Assembly (NCBI GenBank): GCA_003244035.1
Contig: QHBV01000010.1
Coordinates: 1 to 5,170, forward strand
Source of the DNA: Solirubrobacterales bacterium
GTDB lineage: Bacteria; Actinomycetota; Thermoleophilia; Solirubrobacterales; Solirubrobacteraceae
DNA length: 5,170 bases
Direction of reading: 5' to 3'
Part shown: positions 1 through 5,056 of the stretch, one piece after another
Layout of the letters: the number at the start of each line of letters is the position of its first letter
Position numbering within the stretch: position 1 is the first letter of the stretch
The notes under the pieces: model-generated
Databases searched by the model: none
What the model was told of the DNA's origin: nothing
What the model saw: only the letters and a program-made list of their open reading frames with translations
Program-made: the position numbers and the translations under genes

Positions 1-656
1 TCGCGCACCTGGCGCAGCGCGTCGCGCACGAGATCGCCGCGATCTCGTACCTCGGCCTCCGCGAGCAGCTGCTCGTGCGCGCGATAGACCTCGGCGAACT
101 CCTGCTCGCGCGCCGCCCGAGCCGGATCGGCGCCAGACCGCGCGAGCCCGGCGGCCCAGGCGGCGTAGTCCTCGATGCCGACCAGCTCGGCCTTGAGCCG
201 ATCGATTCTGCGGACGAAGCCCGCGAGCAGGCCGGTCGCGCTCCCGCCGAAGTCGTGGTGGCGCAGCGAGAGCTGGTCGATCCGCTCGGTCAGCATCGCC
301 AAGCGGTCGCTGGCGCCGAACACCGTCTCGCCGGCGCCGCACGCCGCGGCGCCAGGCCCGAGCACCAATCCGGCAAGCCCCAGCGCGGTCGTCACGAGCA
401 GCTCCTCGTAGGCGCCCTGGAGTCGCTGCTCGAGCCGCTCCCGCAGCGCATCCGCGCGGGCGGCGGAGGGGGTCAGCACGACGATCTGCTCGAGCCGGCA
501 ACCCTGCTCGACGAGCCAGCAGAAGCGGGCCTCGATCACGCTTGTCTTGCCCGTGCCAGCGGCCCCGAGGACGAGCAGCGGCCGATCACGGTGGGTGACG
601 GCCTCCGACCACGCGGGAAGCGGTGCGCCGGGCGTGAGCAGCACGTCTGACAGCAT
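1..656 (-). CDS. UvrD-like superfamily 1 ATP-dependent DNA helicase, N-terminal part (partial)
   Basis: The minus strand reads open from an ATG at 656 to the window edge, giving 218 residues of a longer protein. Residues 26-38 (PLLVLGAAGTGKT) are a Walker A motif with GAAGTGKT at 31-38. Residues 59-71 (VVLTPSAARADAL) resemble SF1 motif Ia, and 88-98 (VTTALGLAGLV) resemble motif Ib, usually TxHxLA. The charged helical stretch after about 115, ending in RDRGDLVRDAL, resembles the 1B subdomain of UvrD/PcrA-type helicases. These enzymes use ATP to translocate 3'-5' on single-stranded DNA in repair or recombination; which member this is cannot be told because motifs II-VI lie outside. The expected Gln of the N-terminal Q motif seems to be Trp16. 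No start codon is seen just upstream in this frame and there is no Shine-Dalgarno, so ATG 656 is the best start. The gene diverges from the phosphatase, nine bases away. Confidence 0.86.
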   Translation of the reverse strand, partial: MLSDVLLTPGAPLPAWSEAVTHRDRPLLVLGAAGTGKTSVIEARFCWLVEQGCRLEQIVVLTPSAARADALRERLEQRLQGAYEELLVTTALGLAGLVLGPGAAACGAGETVFGASDRLAMLTERIDQLSLRHHDFGGSATGLLAGFVRRIDRLKAELVGIEDYAAWAAGLARSGADPARAAREQEFAEVYRAHEQLLAEAEVRDRGDLVRDALRQVR

Positions 657-665
657 AGGTCCGCG

Positions 666-1511
666 ATGAGGACCACCCGCTCCGCACTGGAAGCAGATTG
701 GCTCGGCGCCTGCCGGCGAGCCGTGAAGGGGCTCGAGCGGATGCTCGCCGAGTCCCCGAGCACCGAGCAGCGCGCGCTGGAGACCGGTACCCGTGGCAGC
801 GGCGGCGACGACACGCTGGTGATCGACGAGCGCGCCGAGGCATTGGTACTGGCGGAGCTCGACGCGCTGCACAAGGAGGGCCACCGGTTCGTCGCGATCT
901 CCGAGGAATGCGGGGAGATCGACTACGGCGACGCCGCCGTTCGCGTCGTGATCGATCCGATCGACGGATCGCTCAACGCCAAGCGCGGGCTCCCGCACCA
1001 CGCCCTCTCGCTCGCGGTCGCCGATGGCGGGACGATGGCCGATGTCGAATTCGCGTTTGTGTACGACTTCGGCCCGGGCGAGGAATGGTGCGCTCGGCGG
1101 GGCGAGGGCGCGTGGTTGGACGGCGTGCGGCTCGATCCCGCGCTCGGCGAGCGTCGCGACCGCGATGGCCGGCTCGAGGTCCTGGGGATCGAGGCCGCGG
1201 ACCCCCGCTGGGTGGCCGCGTCGATCGACTCCCTGGTGGACTGCGCCTTTCGCCTGCGCGCGCTCGGGACGATCGCCACCTCGCTGTGCCAGGTCGCCGC
1301 CGCGCGCTTCGACGGCATGGTCACGCTGCGCGACAGTCGGGGGGTGGATGCCGCGGCCGGACAGCTGATCGTGCGCGAGGCAGGGGGCGTGGTCAGCTTT
1401 CCCCGCTGTGAGCAGGCGCTCGGCGCCCCACTCGACGCCAATCCGAGCTCGCCAGTGGTCGCCGCCCGCTCGCTGCAGACGCTGCGCCGACTTGAGGGCG
1501 TGCCGACGTGA
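666..1511 (+). CDS. Inositol-monophosphatase-family (IMPase/FBPase-like) phosphatase
   Basis: A 281-residue protein, close to the usual 250-290 of this family of metal-dependent, lithium-sensitive-type phosphatases. Visible metal and catalytic residues match the family: SEE at 79-81 (Glu80 equivalent to the metal-binding Glu of human IMPase), DPIDGS at 97-102 with Asp97 and Asp100 as ligands, and VDAAAGQLIVREAGG at 227-241 with Asp228 in the place of the WDxAAG aspartate. Two positions deviate: Trp of WDxAAG is Val227, and the Phe after DGxxN is Ala105. Substrate cannot be read from sequence; inositol phosphate, fructose bisphosphate, histidinol phosphate and PAP are all known in the superfamily. 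ATG 666 is used because the homologous N-terminal helix (ADWLGACRRAV) begins soon after and no better start exists; a weak AGG lies 6 bases upstream. The stop overlaps the start of the next gene, indicating an operon. Confidence 0.9.
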   Translation: MRTTRSALEADWLGACRRAVKGLERMLAESPSTEQRALETGTRGSGGDDTLVIDERAEALVLAELDALHKEGHRFVAISEECGEIDYGDAAVRVVIDPIDGSLNAKRGLPHHALSLAVADGGTMADVEFAFVYDFGPGEEWCARRGEGAWLDGVRLDPALGERRDRDGRLEVLGIEAADPRWVAASIDSLVDCAFRLRALGTIATSLCQVAAARFDGMVTLRDSRGVDAAAGQLIVREAGGVVSFPRCEQALGAPLDANPSSPVVAARSLQTLRRLEGVPT

Positions 1512-2554
1512 TCGACTGGATCCTGGCCGAGCGGATCGCGAGCTATATCGCGGGCACCGGCGAGGCGCGCCTGCCCGCGGTCGACCTCGCAGCCCTGTGC
1601 GCCGAGTCCGAGGCGCGGGTGAGCGCGTACACCGAGCTGGTGCCGGCACGCCCCCTGCCCGCCCCGGAGGGCATCGGCCGCCACGAGTGGGTGAATAGCA
1701 ACATCGCGGCGATGCGCGCGCTGCTCGACCCCGTGCTGAAGCGCGCCGGCGCGGGCCTGGGGCCGTTGAGGCCCGCGGTGGCGCTCGCGGCCGGCCTGGG
1801 AGTGACCGCCGAGGTCGGTGTGGTGCTGGGATACCTGGCCCAGCGCGTGCTCGGCCAGTACGAGCTGGTGCTGCTCGACGAAGCGGTGCAGGATCGCCCC
1901 CCCAGGCTGCTGTTCGTGCTGCCCAATCTCGGCCAGGCGGTGCAGTCGTTCGGCGCCGAAGAGCAGGAGTTCATGACCTGGGTGGCGCTGCACGAGGTCA
2001 CGCACGCGGTCCAGTTCGCCGGGGTTCCGTGGCTGCACCGCCACCTCGCGGGGCTCGTGCGCGAGCTGCTGGCGAGCGCGGAGCTGCGGATCGATGCCCC
2101 GCGCAAGCTGCGCCTGCCGAGCCTCGAAGAGCTGCGCCGGATCGGCGGCGCGCTACGGGCCGGCGACTTGATCTCGATCGTCACGAGCAAGGCCGAGCGC
2201 GAGACGCTCGACCGCGTGCAGGCGGTGATGGCCGTGATCGAGGGGCACGCCGAGCACGTGATGGACGCGGTCGCACCCGACCTGCTGCCCTCGCTGCCGG
2301 CGCTCCGGGAGGCGCTCGACCGGCGCCGGCGCTCGCAGTCCGGGCTCTCGCGGCTGGTTGCGCGGCTGCTGGGACTCGATCTCAAGCTCCGCCAGTACGA
2401 GCGGGGCAAGGCCTTCTGCGACGCAGTGGTCGCGGCGCGCGGAAGCGCGGCACTGCACCACGTGTTCTCAGGCCCTGAGGCGCTGCCCACACTCAGCGAG
2501 CTTGAGAACCCTTCCACCTGGCTCACGCGAGTCGGGTCGCCTCCCGAGATGTAA
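1508..2554 (+). CDS. DUF2342-type (zincin_2) zinc-dependent metalloprotease-like protein
   Basis: 348 residues starting at a GTG that overlaps the phosphatase stop by four bases (GTGA), so translation is probably coupled. The zinc site HEVTH is at residues 162-166 within TWVALHEVTHAVQFAGVPWL, and a downstream EGHAEHVMDA at 245-254 supplies a conserved Glu245 that is the likely third ligand; this pairing is characteristic of the actinobacterial DUF2342/zincin_2 family. No signal peptide or membrane segment is obvious, so it is predicted cytoplasmic. One clade of this family has been noted as associated with coenzyme F420 biosynthesis, but no F420 gene is visible here, so that link is untested. 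In many actinobacteria a relative sits beside tilS; here it is instead followed by a hairpin and a histone-like gene. Proteolytic activity and substrates are not established for the family as far as I know. Confidence 0.88.
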   Translation: MIDWILAERIASYIAGTGEARLPAVDLAALCAESEARVSAYTELVPARPLPAPEGIGRHEWVNSNIAAMRALLDPVLKRAGAGLGPLRPAVALAAGLGVTAEVGVVLGYLAQRVLGQYELVLLDEAVQDRPPRLLFVLPNLGQAVQSFGAEEQEFMTWVALHEVTHAVQFAGVPWLHRHLAGLVRELLASAELRIDAPRKLRLPSLEELRRIGGALRAGDLISIVTSKAERETLDRVQAVMAVIEGHAEHVMDAVAPDLLPSLPALREALDRRRRSQSGLSRLVARLLGLDLKLRQYERGKAFCDAVVAARGSAALHHVFSGPEALPTLSELENPSTWLTRVGSPPEM

Positions 2555-2575
2555 CCACCGGCTCGCCACGGTTTA

Positions 2576-2589
2576 CAAACACATGTTCG
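2576..2589 (-). promoter_or_regulatory. Candidate LexA (SOS) box, left copy
   Basis: Read on the minus strand this is CGAACATGTGTTTG, which differs by one base from the CGAAC-N4-GTTCG operator of Gram-positive LexA and fits the mycobacterial TCGAAC-N4-GTTYGA type in its core. It overlaps a possible -35 element TTTACA (2572-2577) for the histone-like gene and lies about 50-65 bases upstream of its start, a normal place for repression. The matching -10 (near 2595-2600, TCTCAG) is poor. The operator assignment rests on motif similarity alone. Confidence 0.5.
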
Positions 2590-2615
2590 CTCGCTCTCAG
2601 CGAGCGAACATGTGT
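2579..2615. repeat. Perfect 17-bp inverted repeat with 3-nt loop (hairpin)
   Basis: Arms ACACATGTTCGCTCGCT (2579-2595) and AGCGAGCGAACATGTGT (2599-2615) are exact reverse complements around the loop CTC. It starts 24 bases after the metalloprotease stop and ends 25 bases before the next ATG. Neither strand has a clear T-run after the stem (plus: CCCCTTACG; minus: TTGTAAACC), so it is not a textbook intrinsic terminator, although the RNA would fold strongly. Because the arms carry LexA-like sequences it may act mainly as a DNA operator; both roles are possible. Confidence 0.9.
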
Positions 2616-2618
2616 CCC
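2605..2618 (+). promoter_or_regulatory. Candidate second, weaker LexA-like box, right copy
   Basis: CGAACATGTGTCCC on the plus strand shares the CGAACATGTGT core with the left box in inverted orientation, but its second half-site has two mismatches to GTTCG. Centre-to-centre spacing of the two boxes is 29 bp. It could be a lower-affinity site for cooperative binding or simply the other arm of the inverted repeat. Confidence 0.3.
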
Positions 2619-2627
2619 CTTACGAAT

Positions 2628-2634
2628 GGGAGTG
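2628..2634 (+). promoter_or_regulatory. Ribosome binding site that decides the start of the histone-like gene
   Basis: GGGAGTG ends six bases before ATG 2641. It supports that start over the in-frame ATG at 2626, which would place the Shine-Dalgarno inside the coding sequence and add only MGVND. Confidence 0.7.
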
Positions 2635-2640
2635 AACGAT

Positions 2641-3282
2641 ATGGCTACCAGCAGCAGCAGCAGCAGCAGCAACAGCGGCGCGCGCAAGCCCGCCGGGACC
2701 CGGAAGGCGGCCGCGACGCGCAAGCCGGCCCCGGCCCGGAAGACGGTCACCCCCCGCAAGCCCGCCGCGACCCGGACGACAGCCGCCACGCGCAAGTCTG
2801 CCGCGACCCGTTCTGGCGCCCGCACGCCGGTCCGCGCCGGCAAGCCCGCCCGCGCCGGCACCAGCTCGACCCAGCCCAGTACGCCGGTGCAGCAGGTCCA
2901 GGAGATCGCCGAGCGCGCGGTGCTGGTCCCCGTCGGCGCAAGCCTGCTCGCGCGCGAGCAGCTCGTCACGACGATCAGGGAGCTCCGGACCAGGTACGGC
3001 TCGCGGGCGCGTCTCGAGCGCGAGCTGCGGCGCTGCGAGCGCCGCGGTACCACCGCCCGCCACGGTTTCGAGCGCGAGGTTCGCAAGACCCGGACCCGGC
3101 TCGAGCGCGAGCTGCGCGAGCGCCGCAACGGCGTGCAGCGCGCGATCAACCGCAACAGCCGCCGTGTGCAGCACGAGGTGCGCGCTGTGGGCAAGGACCT
3201 CGAGCAGCAGTCCGAGGCTGTCGCCTCCCGCGTGGAAGGGCTGAGGTCGGACGCTCAGGAGCGACTCAGCTCGATCGCCTAG
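2641..3282 (+). CDS. Basic histone-H1-like protein with RK hexapeptide repeats and a helical HBHA/phasin-like domain
   Basis: 213 residues in three parts. Residues 4-10 are seven Ser, coded by seven identical AGC triplets. Residues 15-62 are eight six-residue units beginning with Arg, such as RKPAGT, RKAAAT, RKPAAT and RKSAAT; with the following R/K/P/A/G stretch to about 73 this makes a disordered, strongly basic tail like those of histone H1, mycobacterial HupB and AlgP. Residues 83-213 are predicted mostly helical and highly charged (Arg/Glu-rich), starting with a more hydrophobic segment (AVLVPVGASLLA, 93-104) reminiscent of HBHA or phasin-like proteins. No signal peptide. Nucleic-acid or polyanion binding in the nucleoid is inferred from composition; granule or surface binding are alternatives. 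The family is not one I recognise by name. Expression may be LexA-controlled through the upstream boxes. A convergent gene ends 15 bases downstream. Confidence 0.82.
   Translation: MATSSSSSSSNSGARKPAGTRKAAATRKPAPARKTVTPRKPAATRTTAATRKSAATRSGARTPVRAGKPARAGTSSTQPSTPVQQVQEIAERAVLVPVGASLLAREQLVTTIRELRTRYGSRARLERELRRCERRGTTARHGFEREVRKTRTRLERELRERRNGVQRAINRNSRRVQHEVRAVGKDLEQQSEAVASRVEGLRSDAQERLSSIA
2650..2670 (+). repeat. (AGC)7 trinucleotide repeat
   Basis: Seven perfect AGC codons encode Ser4-Ser10 of the histone-like protein, followed by AAC AGC. Slippage would change length by whole residues and keep the frame. Confidence 0.95.
2683..2826 (+). repeat. Eight imperfect 18-bp tandem units encoding RK-type hexapeptides
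   Basis: The coding sequence falls into eight consecutive 18-bp units, each starting with an Arg codon and usually Arg-Lys. Units 1 and 5 (from 2683 and 2755, exactly 72 bp apart) are nearly identical over about 22 bases, which points to internal duplication and not only composition bias. Confidence 0.8.
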
Positions 3283-3297
3283 CCACCCGCTCCTGGG

Positions 3298-3663
3298 TCA
3301 GTCCGCCGGGGCGCCACGCAAGCGGCGCCCCGGCGGTGCCGGGTGCGCCACGATGCCGGCGCGGTGCGAATCCGAGAACCGCCAGCAAAGGGTCGCGGTC
3401 ACCGCGGCGGCGAGCAGCACCGCGGGCCATGCGCCGATGACGAGTGCGAGCGCGTGCGAGCAGGCGAACGCACCGAGCCCGGCGACCGTGAGCCGCGCGG
3501 CCGTCCTGCGACCGTTCCGCCGCAGCCAGATCGCGATGCAAGCGAGTCCACAGGCCGCCAGCACCAGCCCACCCAGCGCCCGCGAGCCCGTAGCCGCCGC
3601 GACGCCGTAACCGGCGATCAGTCCCGCGGCGGCGATCGGAGCGGTTGCGAGGCGTTGGCCCAT
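3298..3663 (-). CDS. Small four-helix membrane protein of unknown function
   Basis: 121 residues from ATG 3663. Four hydrophobic stretches are visible at about 6-24, 29-46, 55-76 and 79-94, separated by short Arg-rich loops (WLRRNGRRTAARL at 46-58), followed by a polar C-terminal tail. This pattern and the positive loops indicate an integral inner-membrane protein. I do not recognise a family or any catalytic motif. An alternative in-frame ATG at 3681 adds six residues, but neither start has a Shine-Dalgarno; 3663 is preferred because a promoter-like pair sits at leaderless distance. The frame stays open to an ATG at 3837, but that extension is polar and unlike the rest. It converges on the histone-like gene (15-bp gap) and diverges from the small ORF. 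Unbroken hydrophobic segmentation makes a real gene likely. Confidence 0.65.
   Translation of the reverse strand: MGQRLATAPIAAAGLIAGYGVAAATGSRALGGLVLAACGLACIAIWLRRNGRRTAARLTVAGLGAFACSHALALVIGAWPAVLLAAAVTATLCWRFSDSHRAGIVAHPAPPGRRLRGAPAD
3303..3336. terminator. GC-rich hairpin between convergent genes, possible bidirectional terminator
   Basis: CCGCCGGGGCGCC (3303-3315) and GGCGCCCCGGCGG (3324-3336) form a perfect 13-bp stem with an 8-nt loop. It lies 20 bases past the stop of the histone-like gene and within the last codons of the opposing membrane-protein gene. There is no T-run on either side, so it is a hairpin of the kind common in high-GC genomes, not a canonical terminator. Confidence 0.5.
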
Positions 3664-3670
3664 GTGCGGG

Positions 3671-3699
3671 ATTATGCGCATCTCGCGCGCGATCGTCGA
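3671..3699 (-). promoter_or_regulatory. Candidate leaderless promoter of the membrane-protein gene
   Basis: On the minus strand TCGACG (3699-3694, four of six matches to TTGACA) is followed after exactly 17 bases by CATAAT (3676-3671, five of six matches to TATAAT). The expected transcription start falls at 3664-3663, that is at the A of the ATG, which would give a leaderless mRNA and explain the absent ribosome binding site. Confidence 0.45.
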
Positions 3700-3741
3700 T
3701 TCCCGGGCTTCAGGATCGGGTAGGCATGTCGGCGACCAACG

Positions 3742-3748
3742 AAAGGAG
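3742..3748 (+). promoter_or_regulatory. Strong ribosome binding site of the 23-codon ORF
   Basis: AAAGGAG, close to the ideal anti-16S complement, ends five bases before GTG 3754. It is the best Shine-Dalgarno in the window and the main reason to believe the small ORF is translated. Confidence 0.7.
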
Positions 3749-3753
3749 TCACA

Positions 3754-3825
3754 GTGCTCAAGCGAATCATCGAACTGCTTACGCTCAGATGGTTGTGGGA
3801 TCGCCGGGGTGGGCGCAGGCTGTAG
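3754..3825 (+). CDS. Small cationic 23-residue protein (small ORF)
   Basis: GTG 3754 to TAG 3823-3825 encodes a 23-residue peptide beginning MLKRIIELLTLRWLW and ending DRRGGRRL. The first part would form an amphipathic or short hydrophobic helix (IIELLTLRWLW) and the end is Arg/Gly-rich, so it may sit at the membrane surface or bind RNA or another acidic partner; this is inference from composition. Support for translation is the AAAGGAG five bases upstream, in a stretch with no other plausible gene. It lies 36 bases before mrp on the same strand and 90 bases from the divergent membrane-protein start. It could be a stand-alone small protein or a leader peptide for mrp; it has no run of a single amino acid typical of attenuation leaders. 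I do not recognise a family. Confidence 0.5.
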   Translation: MLKRIIELLTLRWLWDRRGGRRL

Positions 3826-3861
3826 CCAGAGGCGCATTCACCCGTCTGCCAGAATGGACAG

Positions 3862-5025
3862 GTGCCCACAAGTGACCAGGTGAGGAGGCCCGTCAGAGAC
3901 CAGATCCTCGACGCTCTGCGCGCCGTGATCGACCCTGAGCTTCGCCGTGACATCGTCGAGCTCGAGATGGTCCGCTCGATCGATGTCCACGACAACGGCG
4001 TGGTCGACGTGACGGTGTCGCTGACGACTCCCGGCTGCCCGATCCGCGGCCACTTCCAGACGGGGGTGAGCCAGGCCGTCGGCCGGCTCGAGGGCGTGAG
4101 TGGCGTGAACGTCAGCTTCGACGTGCTCTCCGACAACGAGAAGAGCGCGCTCGGCCACAAGCTGGGCCGTGGATCGCTGCCCGAGGGGGCGCTCGCCCGA
4201 GTCAGCAACGTGATCTGCATCGGGTCGGGCAAGGGGGGCGTGGGCAAGTCGAGCGTGACCGCCAACCTGGCCGCGGCGCTGGCTTGTGACGGCAAGCGGG
4301 TCGGCGTGCTCGATGCCGACGTCTGGGGCTACTCGCAGCCGCGGATGCTCGGGCTCGGAGCGCAGCGCCCACATGTCAACAGCGATCGCAAGCTGATCCC
4401 GCTCACCGCTCACGATGGCATCGCCGTGATGTCGATTGGCTTCTTCGTCGAGCAGGACGCCGCGGTCGTGTGGCGCGGCCCGATGCTCCACAAGGCGCTG
4501 CAGCAGTTCCTCGAGGACGTCGATTGGGGCGAGCTCGACTACCTCCTGATCGACCTGCCGCCCGGAACCGGGGACGTGTCGATGACGCTCGCCCAACTGC
4601 TTCCACAGGCGAAGTTCCTAATCGTCACGACACCCCAGCCGGTCGCCCAGAGGGTCGCGCGCCGCTCGGCCGAGATGGCCACCAAGGTGAAGCTCGAGGT
4701 CGCCGGCGTGATCGAGAACATGTCGGGATTCGTGACCCCTGACGGCGAGCGCCATCAGATCTTCGGCGAGGGCGGCGGCCAGCTGCTGGCCGAGGAGCTC
4801 GAGGTGCCGCTGCTGGCGAAGGTCCCGCTGACGATGGCGCTGCGCGAGCAGTCCGACGCCGGCGTTCCCGTCGTGCTCTCGGACCCCGATGACCCCGCGG
4901 CGCAGGCGCTGCGCCAGGGGGCGCGCGGCCTGATCGCGCTGTCACCGGTCGAGCTTCCCGTGATGCAGGAGCCGGCCCCCGCTGCCGCTCCCAAGCCGGC
5001 GGGGATGTCGCTGCCGATGGCCTGA
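3862..5025 (+). CDS. mrp: Mrp/NBP35-type iron-sulfur cluster carrier P-loop ATPase
   Basis: 387 residues. Residues about 12-88 are a MIP18/DUF59 domain (ALRAVIDPELRRDIVELEMV, with TPGCPI and Cys59). Then comes a MinD/Mrp ATPase domain: deviant Walker A GSGKGGVGKSS at 121-131 with signature Lys124 and Lys129, DADVWGYSQPRM at 151-162, and Walker B DYLLIDLPPGTGD at 226-238. ENMS at 285-288 and FGEGGG at 301-306 are also typical. The family binds and transfers [4Fe-4S] clusters to apoproteins in the cytosol. The CxxC normally found between ENMS and FGxGG is absent here; the only cysteines are 59, 119 and 142. An Ala/Pro tail (about 369-387) ends the protein. GTG 3862 has no good Shine-Dalgarno; CAGAAT at 3850-3855 is at leaderless spacing but lacks a -35. 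GTG 3880 is an alternative start. It converges on a ferredoxin. Confidence 0.95.
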   Translation: MPTSDQVRRPVRDQILDALRAVIDPELRRDIVELEMVRSIDVHDNGVVDVTVSLTTPGCPIRGHFQTGVSQAVGRLEGVSGVNVSFDVLSDNEKSALGHKLGRGSLPEGALARVSNVICIGSGKGGVGKSSVTANLAAALACDGKRVGVLDADVWGYSQPRMLGLGAQRPHVNSDRKLIPLTAHDGIAVMSIGFFVEQDAAVVWRGPMLHKALQQFLEDVDWGELDYLLIDLPPGTGDVSMTLAQLLPQAKFLIVTTPQPVAQRVARRSAEMATKVKLEVAGVIENMSGFVTPDGERHQIFGEGGGQLLAEELEVPLLAKVPLTMALREQSDAGVPVVLSDPDDPAAQALRQGARGLIALSPVELPVMQEPAPAAAPKPAGMSLPMA

Positions 5026-5032
5026 GTGAGAT

Positions 5033-5050
5033 CGCCGCCGAGCGGCGGCG
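5033..5050. terminator. GC hairpin between convergent mrp and ferredoxin genes
   Basis: CGCCGCCG (5033-5040) and CGGCGGCG (5043-5050) form an eight-base inverted repeat (in practice seven pairs with a four-base loop) in the 31-bp gap between the two stops. There is no strong T-run on either strand. Its position suggests a shared transcription end for both genes. Confidence 0.5.
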
Positions 5051-5056
5051 GGTTCC

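Noticed and set aside
923..2044. Long minus-strand open frame (373 codons) opposite the phosphatase and protease
   Set aside because: Antisense shadow of GC-rich coding sequence; low-complexity composition, no motif, and it spans two well-supported plus-strand genes.
1543..2526. Minus-strand open frame of 327 codons opposite the metalloprotease
   Set aside because: Ser/Arg/Ala-rich shadow frame with no recognisable domain.
2579..2615. Hairpin as a standard intrinsic terminator
   Set aside because: No T-run on either strand; kept as a hairpin with possible operator function instead.
2523..3194. Minus-strand frame with a poly-Leu run
   Set aside because: It is the complement of the AGC repeat and RK repeats; the apparent hydrophobic stretch is an artefact of the triplet run.
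2358..3440. Plus-strand frame of 360 codons containing a poly-Gln run
   Set aside because: The Gln run is the AGC repeat read out of frame, and the frame crosses the hairpin, the protease end and the histone-like gene without its own start signal.
3343..3723. Plus-strand frames across the membrane-protein region
   Set aside because: Polar, Arg-rich composition typical of shadow frames, while the minus strand shows four clean hydrophobic segments.
3883..3888. Perfect AGGAGG near the start of mrp
   Set aside because: No ATG, GTG or TTG lies at suitable spacing downstream in the mrp frame; it encodes Arg-Arg inside the coding region.
3838..4596. Minus-strand open frame of 252 codons opposite mrp
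   Set aside because: Shadow of the strongly supported mrp coding sequence; no motif.
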